DNA of 64,000 nt, from NCBI RefSeq assembly GCF_001748225.1, contig NZ_BDFE01000017.1, positions 124,001 to 188,000 on the forward strand. Reading direction: 5' to 3'. Below, in pieces: positions 45,583 through 55,834 of the stretch; position 1 is the first letter of the stretch; each line of letters starts with the position of its first letter. A model generated the notes under the pieces. It did not search any database, was not told the DNA's origin, and saw nothing but the letters and a program-made list of their open reading frames with translations. Origin of the DNA: Desulfoplanes formicivorans (lineage in GTDB: Bacteria > Desulfobacterota > Desulfovibrionia > Desulfovibrionales > Desulfomicrobiaceae). Made by a program: the position numbers and the translations under genes.

Positions 45583-46242
45583 ATGAAATTCTTCATTGAT
45601 ACGGCAAATCTGGAAGAAATACGCAAGGCCAAGGCCCTGGGCATGGTCGACGGGGTGACCACCAATCCGACCCTTATGTCCCGGGAAGCCAGCGACTGGC
45701 GGGAAGTGGCCGCAGCCATTTGTGCTGAAATCGACGGCCCGGTAAGCCTTGAAGTCATTGCCCAGGACGCCGAGGGCATGATCCGTGAAGCCCGGGATCT
45801 GGTTGGTTTTGGTCCCAACGTAGTGGTCAAGATTCCCATGACCCTGGAAGGCATCAAGGCGGTGCGCCAACTCAATTCCATGAACATTGCCACCAATATG
45901 ACTCTGGTCTTTTCACCTTTGCAGGCCCTTGCCGCAGCCAAGGCGGGTGCCCATTACGTAAGTCCCTTTGTGGGAAGACTGGATGATGTGGGGCATGAAG
46001 GCATGGAACTGGTATCACAGATCCTGACCATTTATGACAATTATATGTTCGACACCCAGGTGCTCGTGGCCAGTGTGCGCAGCATGACCCATGTGCTGGA
46101 AGCAGCCATGCTCGGTGCCCACGTTGTGACCATCCCATTCAAGATCATGAATCAGCTTACCGCCCATCCCTTGACCGACAAGGGTCTCAAGGCCTTTCTG
46201 GCTGACTGGGAGAAGAAACAGCAGACAGACAAGTCGCAATGA
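45583..46242 (+). CDS. fsa: Transaldolase-like fructose-6-phosphate aldolase
   Basis: A 219-residue TIM-barrel enzyme of the small transaldolase family. It has the N-terminal [28 protein letters not shown], the Schiff-base Lys in [11 protein letters not shown] near residue 86, and [13 protein letters not shown]. Proteins of this size are either transaldolase or fructose-6-phosphate aldolase; the sequence alone does not decide. It would link sugar phosphates of glycolysis and the pentose pathway. AAGGAG precedes the ATG. Confidence 0.9.
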   Translation: MKFFIDTANLEEIRKAKALGMVDGVTTNPTLMSREASDWREVAAAICAEIDGPVSLEVIAQDAEGMIREARDLVGFGPNVVVKIPMTLEGIKAVRQLNSMNIATNMTLVFSPLQALAAAKAGAHYVSPFVGRLDDVGHEGMELVSQILTIYDNYMFDTQVLVASVRSMTHVLEAAMLGAHVVTIPFKIMNQLTAHPLTDKGLKAFLADWEKKQQTDKSQ

Positions 46243-46441
46243 TCCGACCAACGGATGTAAAGGTTCAGAAAAGCCCCCAAACCCGGTCATCCGGGTCCGA
46301 TGGGTCCGGTTGCTCCGTGAGCGCATCGCAAAGCGACCGGAATGAAAAGCCCATAATGATAATTATGTAAACTTTTGTATCCCGGCATGCTTCATACTCT
46401 CCCCTGGAGACGCCGGGATACACTCATCTGATCGTTGTCCG

Positions 46442-48517
46442 ATGATGTCTTCTTCATCCATCTTCTTCATTACACACCAACCCCTTTATGCCATGCCACA
46501 ATTCCGTATCACCCTGCATATATTCATGATAACCTGTCTTCTGGCCGAATTTTGCTGCACCCCTGTCCATGCGGCCCAGAACAGGGCTTCCAGCCAGAGC
46601 TTTGCGGCCTGGCTCGAAAGCTATCATGCCTGGGACGTGTACGAACAGGAACTGGCCGCCCGCGCAAGCAGTCCGGACAATATTCTGGATCGGGCCCAAA
46701 CATTGCTCAGACTCAACAAACCCGAAAAGGTCATCTCGTTGCTGGCAACTGCTTTGGGGGATCAGGCCCAGGAGAACAAACGCCTGGTCTTGCTCGCCAG
46801 GGCCAACAGGCTGGTCGAAGACTATCAGGCATGCATCTTCAACTGGCTGGCCTTTGCCCGCAATGCCGACAGCAAGGATGTTCACAAGGTCATGGGAGCA
46901 GAGTCCGGACTGGACCTGCTTTTTGAAAACGTCTGGAAAAAATGGTTCTGGGAATCCTTTTTCACCCAGAATCCCGTGCTTTTTGACACCCGCAAGCCCA
47001 CCCTGGATCAGATGATACAGATCGGCCAATCAGTCTGGCCGACCCAGACCTTCTGGAAGCAGGTTCCCGCCATTTTTGCCGACATCACTGATCTGTTTCC
47101 TCCAGCCTCCCCCTTGTCGGCCTCTCTACCTTTGGACAGGACCCTCATTGGAAAAACCCTGGCCGCCTGGTCCCTGGGATTCTGGGAACAGGGAGATCAC
47201 TTCCTGCAACAGATTTCCTCGCCCCATGTGGTTGATTTCTGGTACAGATTTGCCGAGTTGATCGGTCATCCGGCACGTACCCAGGGTACCAATAGCCTGA
47301 CAAACCCTCGCATCAAAGCGTTTTTCACCCTTTTTGCACCGGACATCCGCGCGTACACCAATTGGATCCTTACCCCGCCGGAAGCACCTGTCTGGCCGTC
47401 CTTTTCCCAACGATTGCAATCCATGGACCCCCGGCAGGGACTGGAGATGGTTACTGCTGAGCGGGATTCCCTGTTCCTGCAGGAATCCATTCGCCGAACC
47501 CTGGACCTGTGCGCCTTTGCCCTGAACCTTGAACAGGGATCGCTGCAGCAGCTGGAACAGGCCTGGACCGGGCTGGATACGGAGGAGCACACCCCTCCCC
47601 TTCTCTTGCGCATCGCCTACAGCGTTCTGGGAGGTCACCCTGGCAGACCCCAACAGATCCCTCAGGCAACCCTGACCGCCTATCTCCTGGCGGCTGCCGG
47701 ACTACACCACCCGGGAATGGTGATGGCGGATTTCTGGAACACGGACAACTCCACACACCCCTATCCCCTGGATTACCTTGCCCAGTACCAGGATCTGGCA
47801 ACAGCCGTTGCCACCGGGCCCGACCGGACCGTATCCGTCCAACTGGCCTTTCTCTATCCCCAGTCTCCTGCGGCCCAGAAAGCCCTGCTCCATCTGGCCA
47901 AGACAGCCAACCACAAGGGACATCGCGCCCTGGCCTGGTCCTATCTCAAGACCATTCAAACACGCCATCTGGACAGTGAAGATCGCATCGAATTTCTTTT
48001 GGCCCGGGCGGGCATGGAAATGGAACTGGGCTATGAAGATGCCGCCCTCAAGGATTATACCGTGCTGATGCAAGAACGCCCGGAACGGATTCCTCCGGAA
48101 AAACAGCTCAAACTGGCTCTTCTGGGCCAACAGAAGCAACAATGGACCTGGGCCCAGACCATTCTTGAATCCCTCTGGGAGCGCAGAGCAAACCTGAAGG
48201 AACCCGTCAAGGCCGAGATCCTGTTCTGGCTGGGCGAGGGAGCCCAGGCCCAGGGAAAGGTTGACCAGGCCCTTGCCTACTATCTGCGCCTGGCGTGGGC
48301 GTATCCCAAACAAAATATCTGGGCGGTCACCGCCCTGTACCGGGCCGGACTGATCTATGAACAACAGGGAAACTTCGAGACAGCCAAACGCTTGTACACC
48401 ACGGTACTCAAGCAATCCGATCGCAAGAGCCAGAAAGAGGCCGCCCGAACCCGTATCGCATCGGTGACCGAAGGCATGCACAAAAGGGAACACTCCCTGC
48501 CTTTGCCCCTGTTCTGA
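46442..48517 (+). CDS. Exported TPR-repeat protein of unknown function
   Basis: A 691-residue protein with a hydrophobic N-terminal segment (about 24-44, ending PVHAA) that is a likely signal peptide; an ATG at 46493 is an equally plausible start. The rest is all helical. Its last 200 residues hold recognisable tetratricopeptide-type repeats (AEILFWLGEGAQAQGKVDQALAYYLRLA, ALYRAGLIYEQQGNFETAKRLY). No catalytic domain is seen, and in particular no lytic transglycosylase domain. It may be a periplasmic scaffold. A structured leader lies just upstream. Confidence 0.8.
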   Translation: MMSSSSIFFITHQPLYAMPQFRITLHIFMITCLLAEFCCTPVHAAQNRASSQSFAAWLESYHAWDVYEQELAARASSPDNILDRAQTLLRLNKPEKVISLLATALGDQAQENKRLVLLARANRLVEDYQACIFNWLAFARNADSKDVHKVMGAESGLDLLFENVWKKWFWESFFTQNPVLFDTRKPTLDQMIQIGQSVWPTQTFWKQVPAIFADITDLFPPASPLSASLPLDRTLIGKTLAAWSLGFWEQGDHFLQQISSPHVVDFWYRFAELIGHPARTQGTNSLTNPRIKAFFTLFAPDIRAYTNWILTPPEAPVWPSFSQRLQSMDPRQGLEMVTAERDSLFLQESIRRTLDLCAFALNLEQGSLQQLEQAWTGLDTEEHTPPLLLRIAYSVLGGHPGRPQQIPQATLTAYLLAAAGLHHPGMVMADFWNTDNSTHPYPLDYLAQYQDLATAVATGPDRTVSVQLAFLYPQSPAAQKALLHLAKTANHKGHRALAWSYLKTIQTRHLDSEDRIEFLLARAGMEMELGYEDAALKDYTVLMQERPERIPPEKQLKLALLGQQKQQWTWAQTILESLWERRANLKEPVKAEILFWLGEGAQAQGKVDQALAYYLRLAWAYPKQNIWAVTALYRAGLIYEQQGNFETAKRLYTTVLKQSDRKSQKEAARTRIASVTEGMHKREHSLPLPLF

Positions 48518-48619
48518 TGGTAACACCGTCGGATTCACGTCCCAGTTGCTGCTGCCAGCCTGTTTCCCGCTGCCCGCCATATGAACGTATATTCAGAACC
48601 CCTGCCATAAGGAGGCACC

Positions 48620-48865
48620 ATGAAATACATCATGTTTGAAGATTTTTCCGGAAATCCTCTGCCCATCATCTTTCCCAACCGTATTGCCCATGATGAACTT
48701 CGCAAGCAGATTCCCTATTCGACCATCCTGTCTGCCGGGTACATCAAACGAACCGAGACCGGATTTGCCTGCTTCGGCAAGGCCAAGGATCTGGGCAAGG
48801 AGGCTTCCCCCGAGGATGAAGGATTGATCATGGACCTGTTCCGGAAGAATGAGGATGATGAGTGA
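48620..48865 (+). CDS. 81-residue hypothetical protein
   Basis: AAGGAGG lies five bases before the ATG. The protein starts MKYIMFEDFSGNPLPIIFPN and ends in an acidic tail (KNEDDE). It looks like a small soluble protein of mixed strands and helices. No metal or catalytic motif is seen and I do not recognise a family. It is followed by a very strong hairpin terminator. Confidence 0.8.
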   Translation: MKYIMFEDFSGNPLPIIFPNRIAHDELRKQIPYSTILSAGYIKRTETGFACFGKAKDLGKEASPEDEGLIMDLFRKNEDDE

Positions 48866-48894
48866 TCATCAAAACCATTCCTCTGCAAACACGT

Positions 48895-48947
48895 ACACAA
48901 ACAAACGCGCTGGTAGCCATGATGGCTACCAGCGCGTTTGTTTGTGT
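48895..48947. terminator. 25-bp perfect hairpin between convergent genes
   Basis: Bases 48895-48919 and 48923-48947 are exact complements around a three-base loop. The outer part is A/C-rich on one side and T/G-rich on the other (CAAACAAAC with GTTTGTTTG). It lies between the ends of two convergent genes and should stop transcription in both directions. Confidence 0.8.
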
Positions 48948-48957
48948 GTATGAGAAC

Positions 48958-49836
48958 CTATTCAGGTCTGGTTTTCCAACGTTTATGCATCCAGAACCAT
49001 TGTTCAGGCCGTTCCTGGACCATGTGCTCCACGGCCCGGGTATAGAATTGGGCAATGGTCCGGATATTCTCTCCCCGGGTTCCGGTGAGGGTTGCCGTAT
49101 CCAGGGGTTCCCCCACTTTGAGCCGATACTGCATCCCGCCTTCCCGGAAAAGAAAAACAGGCAGCACAAGGGCTTTGGCCCGCAAGGCAAGCAGGGCCGG
49201 ACCCATGTTCACAGCGGCTGTCCTGCCCAAAAAGGGAATAAACACGGCTTCTTCGCGTGAACAGTTGTGGTCGACCAGAAATGCTGTCATTCCCTTGTTT
49301 TTCAAACACCTGAGCACTTTTCTGGCAGCATTGCGATGGGGAAGGATCTGAAGATGCCCCACACTTCGCAATCTGAGCATGAGCCGCCCCAGGGCCTTGT
49401 CCTTGGGCAGCCGGACCACGACCTGACAGCAGCGGGCCGGGATCAGGAGGCGACACAATCCGGCCAGCAGTTCCCAGCCGCCAAGGTGTCCTGTCACGGC
49501 CACCACCGGACGATCCTGATCAAAAACATGGTCAAAGCGCTGCCGGTCATCCGGGCTCACCAGGACATGATCGCGCCAGAAATGATAGTCCACCTGCCGG
49601 GCCAGAAAAATCTCGCCAAAGGCCCATGCCGTGTGATTGAAATTGGTTCGCGCAATGGTTCGGGCCTGCTTGCGGGAAATCTGCAGCCGCTTTTCCATAT
49701 TCGCAACAGCCAGGTGCCGTCGCCCGGGAAGAACATGCCAGAAAAGCCATCCCAGCACCCTGCCCAATCGCTGTACACCAGCGGGACGCATGCGGGAACA
49801 AACCGCCCCGATGACCGTATAGACAAGATCACGCAT
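48958..49836 (-). CDS. Lipid A biosynthesis acyltransferase (LpxL/HtrB family)
   Basis: A 292-residue membrane-associated acyltransferase. The N-terminal helix is followed by the catalytic motif TGHLGGWELL (His with an acidic partner), then FLVDHNCSREEAVFIPFLGRTAAVNMGPALLALR and the family end QWFWMHKRWKTRP. It adds a secondary acyl chain to lipid A. Several such genes may exist in the genome, so I give no number. It follows a DUF374 acyltransferase gene by 24 bases, a common pairing. Confidence 0.9.
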   Translation of the reverse strand: MRDLVYTVIGAVCSRMRPAGVQRLGRVLGWLFWHVLPGRRHLAVANMEKRLQISRKQARTIARTNFNHTAWAFGEIFLARQVDYHFWRDHVLVSPDDRQRFDHVFDQDRPVVAVTGHLGGWELLAGLCRLLIPARCCQVVVRLPKDKALGRLMLRLRSVGHLQILPHRNAARKVLRCLKNKGMTAFLVDHNCSREEAVFIPFLGRTAAVNMGPALLALRAKALVLPVFLFREGGMQYRLKVGEPLDTATLTGTRGENIRTIAQFYTRAVEHMVQERPEQWFWMHKRWKTRPE

Positions 49837-49860
49837 GACAATATTCTCCAGGGAAAAGCA

Positions 49861-50478
49861 TCAGATCATCCCCTCCAGAATGGACGTCAGTCGTTGTTGT
49901 TCGGCCGCCAGGGTGGATGTATCGAGCTTTTCCGGGACCATGTACGGCTCTCCGTAGACTGCCTCGCACCGGGAACCCGGCAGGGGGAGCTGAAACCTGT
50001 CCCAGGCCTTGTGAAACACCTTGGCATGGCTGATACGGGCGCGCACGGGCATGATGGGCACCCGGGCCTTGGAGGCCAGAAAAACGGCCCCTGGCTTGGC
50101 CTGATGACGAGGTCCCCGGGGACCGTCCACGGTCAAAACCACATGATGTCCCTTGGTTTGGACCTCCTTGAGGGCCGCCAGCATGGCCTTGAGCCCCTTG
50201 CGGGAACTGGACCCCCTGACCGTGCCATAGCCGAGACGTTCCATGACCCGGGCCAGGATCTCGCCGTCCTTGCTGCTGCTGACCACCGCGACCACTCCTT
50301 CGTTTCTGTGCAGATAGGTCAGGGGAAAGAGCTCGTCGTGCCACAGGGCAAAAATCATGGACTGCCCCTGCTCGGTTCGGGATGTCATGGCCTGATGATT
50401 GGTACGGGTAAACCGCAGGGTGCTCCCCCATAGCCTGAAAAGGCCGGAAACCACGGGGGCAAGATGATAACAATGCAT
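49861..50478 (-). CDS. DUF374 lysophospholipid-type acyltransferase
   Basis: ATG 50478 has AAGGA nine bases upstream and gives 205 residues, normal for the family; a longer frame to 50598 adds unconserved sequence. It shows IFALWHDELFPL (with the catalytic His-Asp), VSSSKDGEILARVMERLGYGTVRGSSSRKG and TVDGPRGPRHQAKPGAVFLA. DUF374 proteins are predicted to acylate a lipid A or phospholipid precursor. The next gene is a lipid A acyltransferase, so both probably modify lipid A. Confidence 0.88.
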   Translation of the reverse strand: MHCYHLAPVVSGLFRLWGSTLRFTRTNHQAMTSRTEQGQSMIFALWHDELFPLTYLHRNEGVVAVVSSSKDGEILARVMERLGYGTVRGSSSRKGLKAMLAALKEVQTKGHHVVLTVDGPRGPRHQAKPGAVFLASKARVPIMPVRARISHAKVFHKAWDRFQLPLPGSRCEAVYGEPYMVPEKLDTSTLAAEQQRLTSILEGMI

Positions 50479-50718
50479 GAATGTCCTTGATAGATCGGCT
50501 AAAAGGATACGTATCGGAAACAGATTTGAATAAAAGGGTCCGTGTAAAAGGTCAAATGAAGCCGCCCGGCCTTGCCTACCCGTAGCAGCCCGCTTCACGG
50601 CTCAGCCGAACCATTTGCCTTTGCCTGCCAAACGCACTAGATGTCAGGACGTTTTGTTCATGTTGACCATGCAAGCACGTGGTTGCCTGATTCACTGCCA
50701 CCAGGGAAACGTATCGCC

Positions 50719-53034
50719 ATGTCCAAAAGACGTATCCGTCTGACCATCACGGGTCAGGTCCAGGGGGTGGGATTTCGCCCCTTCATTTACGGCCTGGCCC
50801 ATGAATTCAAACTGACCGGATCGGTGCTCAATGCGCCAGAAGGCGTGATCATCGAAATTCAGGGGGAACCAGCCAACATTGACGCCCTTCTCCACGGCCT
50901 TCAAACCCGCCTGCCCCCCTTGGCCCGGATCGTGTCCTGCCAGCAGGAAAGCATCCCTCCCCTTGATGGTGACAACGCCTTTGTCATTCTGCAAAGCACC
51001 CAGGGCAAGGGCCATCACGTGCTCATCTCCCCGGATGTGGCCACCTGTGCTGACTGTCTCCAGGACATTTTTGATCCGGACAACCGCCGCCATCTCTATC
51101 CGTTCACCAATTGCACCAATTGCGGCCCCCGATACACCATCACCCGATCCATTCCCTATGATCGGGACAAGACCTCCATGGCCTGTTTTCCCCTGTGCCC
51201 CCAGTGTGACCAAGAATACCGCGATCCCCTTAACCGCCGCTTCCATGCCCAGCCCAATGCCTGTCCCCAATGCGGTCCCCATGTCTGGCTGACCGATGGC
51301 ATAAAAGAACGCATCTGCCCGGACCCTCTGGCCCTCCGGGAAACGGCTCGCCTTTTGTTTGAAGGGAAGATCATTGCCATCAAGGGACTGGGCGGATTCC
51401 ATCTGGCCTGCGACGCCACCAGCACAACCAGCGTCAACCAGCTCAAAACCCGCAAGAATCGCTGGGGCAAACCCCTGGCCATCATGGTTCCTGATCTTGA
51501 AACCGCGCAAACCGTGTGCACGGTAAGTGACAAGGACAGGGAACTACTCTCCGGCCATATCCGGCCCATTGTGGTCATGCCCCGAAGGCCTGCTTCCGCA
51601 TTGGCCAGAGAACTTTCTCCGGATACGGATTTTCTCGGGGTGATGCTTCCCTACACTCCGTTGCACCACATCCTGTTGCACCATTACGCCCAGTTGTGCG
51701 GTCCAAGCAGAATACCCGCCCTTGTCATGACCTCGGGCAACCTCAGTTCCGAACCCATCTGCCTGGGCAACCGGGAAGCCCTGTCGCGCCTGGCCGCCAT
51801 TGCCGACTATTTTCTGCTTCACAATCGGGATATTCTCATCAGGTGCGATGATTCAGTGGTCCGCCATAACCAGAAAACCCCTCAATTTCTGCGCCGGGCC
51901 AGAGGCTATACTCCCGGCCCCATTTTCCTGGCCCAAAGCGGTCCCTGCGTTCTGGGCGTCGGCCCTGAACTCAAGAACACCCTGTGCCTGACCAAGGAAA
52001 ACCAGGCCTTTGTTTCCCAGCACATCGGGGATATGGAAAATCTGGAAACCTTCGAATTTTTCAAGGAAATCGCCGCCCACCTCCAGGACATCCTCCAGGT
52101 TGTTCCCAAAGCCGTGGTCCGGGATCTGCATCCGGACTATCTTTCATCGCGCTTTGCCGACCAATACAAGGATATCCCTGTGTTCAGCCTGCAGCACCAT
52201 TTTGCGCACATCCACGCGGTCCTGGCGGAGAATCGTTTCCAGGGGCGGGCATTGGGACTGGCTCTGGATGGCACCGGACTGGGAACCGATGGAACCCTGT
52301 GGGGCGGCGAATTGCTGGCCGTGGATACGCACACCCTGGATCACCACCGGACAGGCCGCTTTGATCATCTGCGGCTGCCCGGGGGTGAAGCCGCTATCAA
52401 GGAACCCTGGCGCATCGCCAGAAGCATGCTTTGCGACCTGGGGATACAGGCTCCCGGCAGCAGGGACTGGCCCTGGCTGAAACCATTTGCCCGACAGGAC
52501 GCATTCATCCCGCACATGCTGGCCAAACAGATCAATACTCCTGTTTCATCAAGTTGCGGCAGGCTGTTTGACGGGGTTGCCGCCCTGCTCGGCCTCAAGC
52601 TGACCATTGCCTACGAGGGCCAGGCCGCCATCATGCTGGAAGCCATCCAGGACAGGGGTGAACATACGGGATACGCGTGCAGCGTTCGTGAGCAGGACGG
52701 TATGCTTGTGCTGGGAACACGGGAACTTTTTGCCCAGGTTGTTGGAGATTGGGAAAAAGGCATTGATGCGGGCATCATCAGCCGCCGGTTTCATCTGGGA
52801 CTCATGCACGGTCTGGCCGCATGGGCAGACCAGGGGGCCCAGCAACAGGGCGTCTCCACCATTGGTCTGAGCGGCGGGGTCATGCAGAATCAGACCCTCA
52901 GCCTGGAACTCCCCCCGCTTTTGGAACAAAAGGGACTGACCGTGCTGGTCCACAATCATCTGCCCCCCAATGACGGATGCATTTCCCTGGGTCAGGCCGT
53001 GTACGGACGCCAGCAACTCCGGATGGATGCGTAA
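50719..53034 (+). CDS. hypF: Carbamoyltransferase HypF (hydrogenase maturation)
   Basis: From ATG 50719 the protein has 771 residues. The order of domains is acylphosphatase (GQVQGVGFRPFIYGLA), two zinc-finger motifs (CADCLQDIF with CTNCGPRYT, and CPLCPQC with CPQCGPHV), a YrdC domain (GLGGFHLACDATS, LMLPYTPLH-type segment) and the Kae1-like end (VVRDLHPDYLSSRF, QHHFAHIHAV, LALDGTGLGTDGTLWGGE, LSGGVMQN). It makes the thiocarbamate that becomes the cyanide ligand of [NiFe]-hydrogenase, together with HypE. No other hyp gene is nearby, so the set is scattered. Confidence 0.94.
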   Translation: MSKRRIRLTITGQVQGVGFRPFIYGLAHEFKLTGSVLNAPEGVIIEIQGEPANIDALLHGLQTRLPPLARIVSCQQESIPPLDGDNAFVILQSTQGKGHHVLISPDVATCADCLQDIFDPDNRRHLYPFTNCTNCGPRYTITRSIPYDRDKTSMACFPLCPQCDQEYRDPLNRRFHAQPNACPQCGPHVWLTDGIKERICPDPLALRETARLLFEGKIIAIKGLGGFHLACDATSTTSVNQLKTRKNRWGKPLAIMVPDLETAQTVCTVSDKDRELLSGHIRPIVVMPRRPASALARELSPDTDFLGVMLPYTPLHHILLHHYAQLCGPSRIPALVMTSGNLSSEPICLGNREALSRLAAIADYFLLHNRDILIRCDDSVVRHNQKTPQFLRRARGYTPGPIFLAQSGPCVLGVGPELKNTLCLTKENQAFVSQHIGDMENLETFEFFKEIAAHLQDILQVVPKAVVRDLHPDYLSSRFADQYKDIPVFSLQHHFAHIHAVLAENRFQGRALGLALDGTGLGTDGTLWGGELLAVDTHTLDHHRTGRFDHLRLPGGEAAIKEPWRIARSMLCDLGIQAPGSRDWPWLKPFARQDAFIPHMLAKQINTPVSSSCGRLFDGVAALLGLKLTIAYEGQAAIMLEAIQDRGEHTGYACSVREQDGMLVLGTRELFAQVVGDWEKGIDAGIISRRFHLGLMHGLAAWADQGAQQQGVSTIGLSGGVMQNQTLSLELPPLLEQKGLTVLVHNHLPPNDGCISLGQAVYGRQQLRMDA

Positions 53035-53055
53035 CGCAAAGGGCCGGGGCATCCC

Positions 53056-53682
53056 TCAATCAAAAGCCGCAGGCCGGCACGGATCCTGGAGATGTTTTTT
53101 GATTTCAGCAATATGCTCGGGGCTGGTACGATTGACCGAAAGCTCGGGCAGATCATCCATGTCAAAAAAGCCCACTTCCGAGGTTTCCTCGCTGGGAGTT
53201 GGTTCACCACCGACCATCTCGCATAAGAAAATGATCTTAAAGGCGTGGTAAAACTCCAGCGGTCTTCCCCTGCGGTTGGCATCCAGCACGGCTATAACCT
53301 TGGTGGGCCGGACTTCGAAACCACTCTCCTCCCTGACTTCACGAATGATGGACTGGGAAGGTGTTTCCCCCACATCAGCCCACCCTCCGGGCATGGTCCA
53401 CTTTCCGTCCGCCCGCTCCTTGACCAGCAACAGCCTGCCCTCGTGGACAAGAGCCCCCCGCACATCCACCTTGACCGTGGCATAGCCCGGCTGGGCCAGA
53501 AAATTCTTTTCCAGCTCCTGGCTGGATCGCTGGGTGTGATACGCAACCATGTCGGCAGCAATGTGCATGAGCTGGGTAAAATTCTCTTCATCATAATGAT
53601 TTTTCTTGTAGGTCAGACCAATCTGGCTGATGGCCTGGATGGTCCGGGCCCATTTGAGCCACTGGGGGGAATTGTCGTGCAT
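53056..53682 (-). CDS. Nudix hydrolase with Nudix N-terminal domain
   Basis: ATG 53682 has AAGGAG eight bases upstream; 208 residues. Residues 5-60 match the Nudix_hydro_N helical domain (WLKWARTIQAISQIGLTYKKNHYDEENF). The Nudix box, G-x5-E-x7-REVREESGF, covers about 105-127 in GGWADVGETPSQSIIREVREESGFEV (shown here only as a family signature). Such enzymes hydrolyse nucleoside diphosphates linked to other groups; ADP-ribose or a nucleotide sugar is plausible. It is transcribed towards hypF. Confidence 0.88.
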   Translation of the reverse strand: MHDNSPQWLKWARTIQAISQIGLTYKKNHYDEENFTQLMHIAADMVAYHTQRSSQELEKNFLAQPGYATVKVDVRGALVHEGRLLLVKERADGKWTMPGGWADVGETPSQSIIREVREESGFEVRPTKVIAVLDANRRGRPLEFYHAFKIIFLCEMVGGEPTPSEETSEVGFFDMDDLPELSVNRTSPEHIAEIKKHLQDPCRPAAFD

Positions 53683-53720
53683 TGCGTTGCTCCTTGCTCC
53701 CGTATGAACTGTAATGGCAA

Positions 53721-53763
53721 AAAACCCCTGGGGGATCCACAAGATCTGCCCCAAGGGTTTTGT
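53721..53763 (-). terminator. Terminator of the chemotaxis receptor gene
   Basis: An imperfect hairpin pairs AAAACCCCTGGGG with CCCCAAGGGTTTT around a 16-base loop. On the minus strand the stem ends in GGGGTTTTTT. It lies 29 bases after the receptor stop and before the Nudix gene. Confidence 0.75.
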
Positions 53764-53791
53764 TGTTGCAAACCGGGATGAATGTCAAAGG

Positions 53792-55834
53792 CTACCGGGA
53801 TCTGAACTCCTGAACAAGTTCACCCAATTGCGCTGCAAGGGAGGCAAGTTCCACAGTGGCATCCCTTGTCTGCTGCATACCCTGAGCGGTTTCCTGGGTC
53901 ACCTGATTGATATCCTCAATGGATTTACTGATCTCTTCACTGGCCGTCGATTGTTCTTCAGAGGCCGTGGCAATGGAGGTAATCTGTTCGAACATCTCCT
54001 CGGATGAAGTCACGATCTCGTTGAGGGCATTACCTGCCTGATTGGCCAGTTCCGTGGTTTGGGTAACTACCTGAGCCGTAACATCCATATTTTTGATATT
54101 GATTTCAGTTCCCTGCTGAATGCTTTTAACGGCCACCCCCACTTCCTTGGTGGCCTGCATAGTCTTTTCAGCCAGTTTGCGCACTTCATCGGCAACAACG
54201 GCAAAGCCCCTGCCCGCATCACCGGCTCGGGCAGCCTCAATGGCCGCGTTGAGTGCCAGCAAATTGGTCTGGTCGGCAATATCACTGATGACATTCAGGA
54301 TTTGTCCGATGCCATCGGCTTCTGAACCAAGCTTGTCCAAATTGCTTTTCATGGTCTGAGCCTGTTTGTGCACTTTGTTAATGGAATCCACAGCACGAGC
54401 CACGACCTCCTTGCCTGTAAGGGCGTTCTGTTTGGCCTCCTTGGAAGCCAGGGAAGCCCGGGAGGCGTTTTTGGCCACCTCCAAAACCGTGGCATTCATC
54501 TGCTCAACGGAAGTTGCTGTTTCCTGAGTTCTTGTACTCTGTAACGTTGTCCCTTGGGTCACCTGTTCACTTTGGGCGGCCAATTCTTCAGAAGCCGAGG
54601 TCAACCGTTCCACAATGCCCTCAATGGATTGGGCAGCCTGCTGCATACCCTCGGCACGGGCATGCTCGGCCTCTTTCCGGGCGGTCACGGCTTCACGCAT
54701 GGCCTGATCAGCTTTTTCCTTTTCCATGCGTGCCTGCTTTTTTTCAGCCTCTGCCTGCTCTATAAGCTTCTTGAGCTTGGCAACCATGGTTTTAAGAGCC
54801 TGTGCCAGTTCCCCGAGATCGTCGTTACGATGCACGTTCAAAACGGTGTCGAGCCGTCCCTGGGCGATCTCTTTGGCAAAGGCAATGCATGTCTTGACCG
54901 GTCTGGTCAGTTTTCCGGCCACCACAAGGGTTACTACGGCCACCACAAGGGAAATGCCCACAATGACCACGGCCAAAAACCAGATCAGATACCAGATATC
55001 CTGAACAATGGGCGCCCTGTCCTTGCCGATGAAAAGCATGCCCTGGATTTGTCCACCAAGATCCCGAATGGGCCAATAAACCGTATCAAACATGGCCCCG
55101 AAAAGTTGATTTTCCCCTTCATAAATTTCTCCCTCATTTAAAACAGTATGAGCAATATCCTTGTTGGTCAAAACCGTACCCACAACCCGCTTGCCGGACT
55201 CGTCGACAATGGTGGTGGCCACCCGTTTGGTTTTGTCAAAAACCGTGCATTCCACCTGCATATCCTTCTTGATAGCATCAACAAAGGGAAGGGATGAAAG
55301 ATTGTACCCCAGAAGGACAGCCCCTACCACCTGATTGTGGTCATAAACCGGAGCTGCGGCCCTGAAGGAAAACCTGATGAGATTGCCTCGGGCAATGCCA
55401 ACAGCCACATGGCCCTGCAAAGCCTGACGCACAATGTATTTGCCGGCCTGACTGTCACCGTGCTTGGCAGCATGTCCCCGGGCGACCACAATCCCCTCCC
55501 TGTCCACCAGGGTGATGAAATCAAGGGACATGCTGGAAATGAGAGCCTGCCCGTATGTTTGCAGTCCAGACGTATCTTCCTGGACAAGGCCCTTGATGAC
55601 CCGTTCATCCCTGGCCGTTAAGGTGGCATACCCTTCAATTTCACGTAACACCCTGGATACCCTGGCATCAATGATCTTCTTGATGGCCCCGATATTTTCC
55701 CGGTTGGTGTTGGTGAGAATCTTCCGCATTTCCAATCCCACGCTGGTCACGGTACCCACACTGACCGCCACCATGGCCACAATGATCATGAGCATGATCC
55801 GAACCCGAAACGACACGCGAATCCCCTGTTTCAT
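53792..55834 (-). CDS. Methyl-accepting chemotaxis protein with Cache-type sensor
   Basis: A 680-residue receptor. Helices at about 12-33 and 281-305 enclose a periplasmic region of some 245 residues that resembles a single/double Cache domain ([37 protein letters not shown]). A HAMP domain follows (about 306-360), then a coiled coil and the signalling domain with the hairpin tip [26 protein letters not shown]. It has no C-terminal CheR-binding pentapeptide. The ligand is unknown. It stands alone with its own terminator. Confidence 0.93.
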   Translation of the reverse strand: MKQGIRVSFRVRIMLMIIVAMVAVSVGTVTSVGLEMRKILTNTNRENIGAIKKIIDARVSRVLREIEGYATLTARDERVIKGLVQEDTSGLQTYGQALISSMSLDFITLVDREGIVVARGHAAKHGDSQAGKYIVRQALQGHVAVGIARGNLIRFSFRAAAPVYDHNQVVGAVLLGYNLSSLPFVDAIKKDMQVECTVFDKTKRVATTIVDESGKRVVGTVLTNKDIAHTVLNEGEIYEGENQLFGAMFDTVYWPIRDLGGQIQGMLFIGKDRAPIVQDIWYLIWFLAVVIVGISLVVAVVTLVVAGKLTRPVKTCIAFAKEIAQGRLDTVLNVHRNDDLGELAQALKTMVAKLKKLIEQAEAEKKQARMEKEKADQAMREAVTARKEAEHARAEGMQQAAQSIEGIVERLTSASEELAAQSEQVTQGTTLQSTRTQETATSVEQMNATVLEVAKNASRASLASKEAKQNALTGKEVVARAVDSINKVHKQAQTMKSNLDKLGSEADGIGQILNVISDIADQTNLLALNAAIEAARAGDAGRGFAVVADEVRKLAEKTMQATKEVGVAVKSIQQGTEINIKNMDVTAQVVTQTTELANQAGNALNEIVTSSEEMFEQITSIATASEEQSTASEEISKSIEDINQVTQETAQGMQQTRDATVELASLAAQLGELVQEFRSR

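Noticed and set aside
46442-48517. Soluble lytic murein transglycosylase
   Set aside because: The helical TPR-like layout resembles the superhelical part of Slt70, but no lysozyme-like catalytic domain or catalytic Glu motif is present.
49267-50433. 388-codon plus-strand frame
   Set aside because: Antisense to two acyltransferase genes with catalytic motifs.
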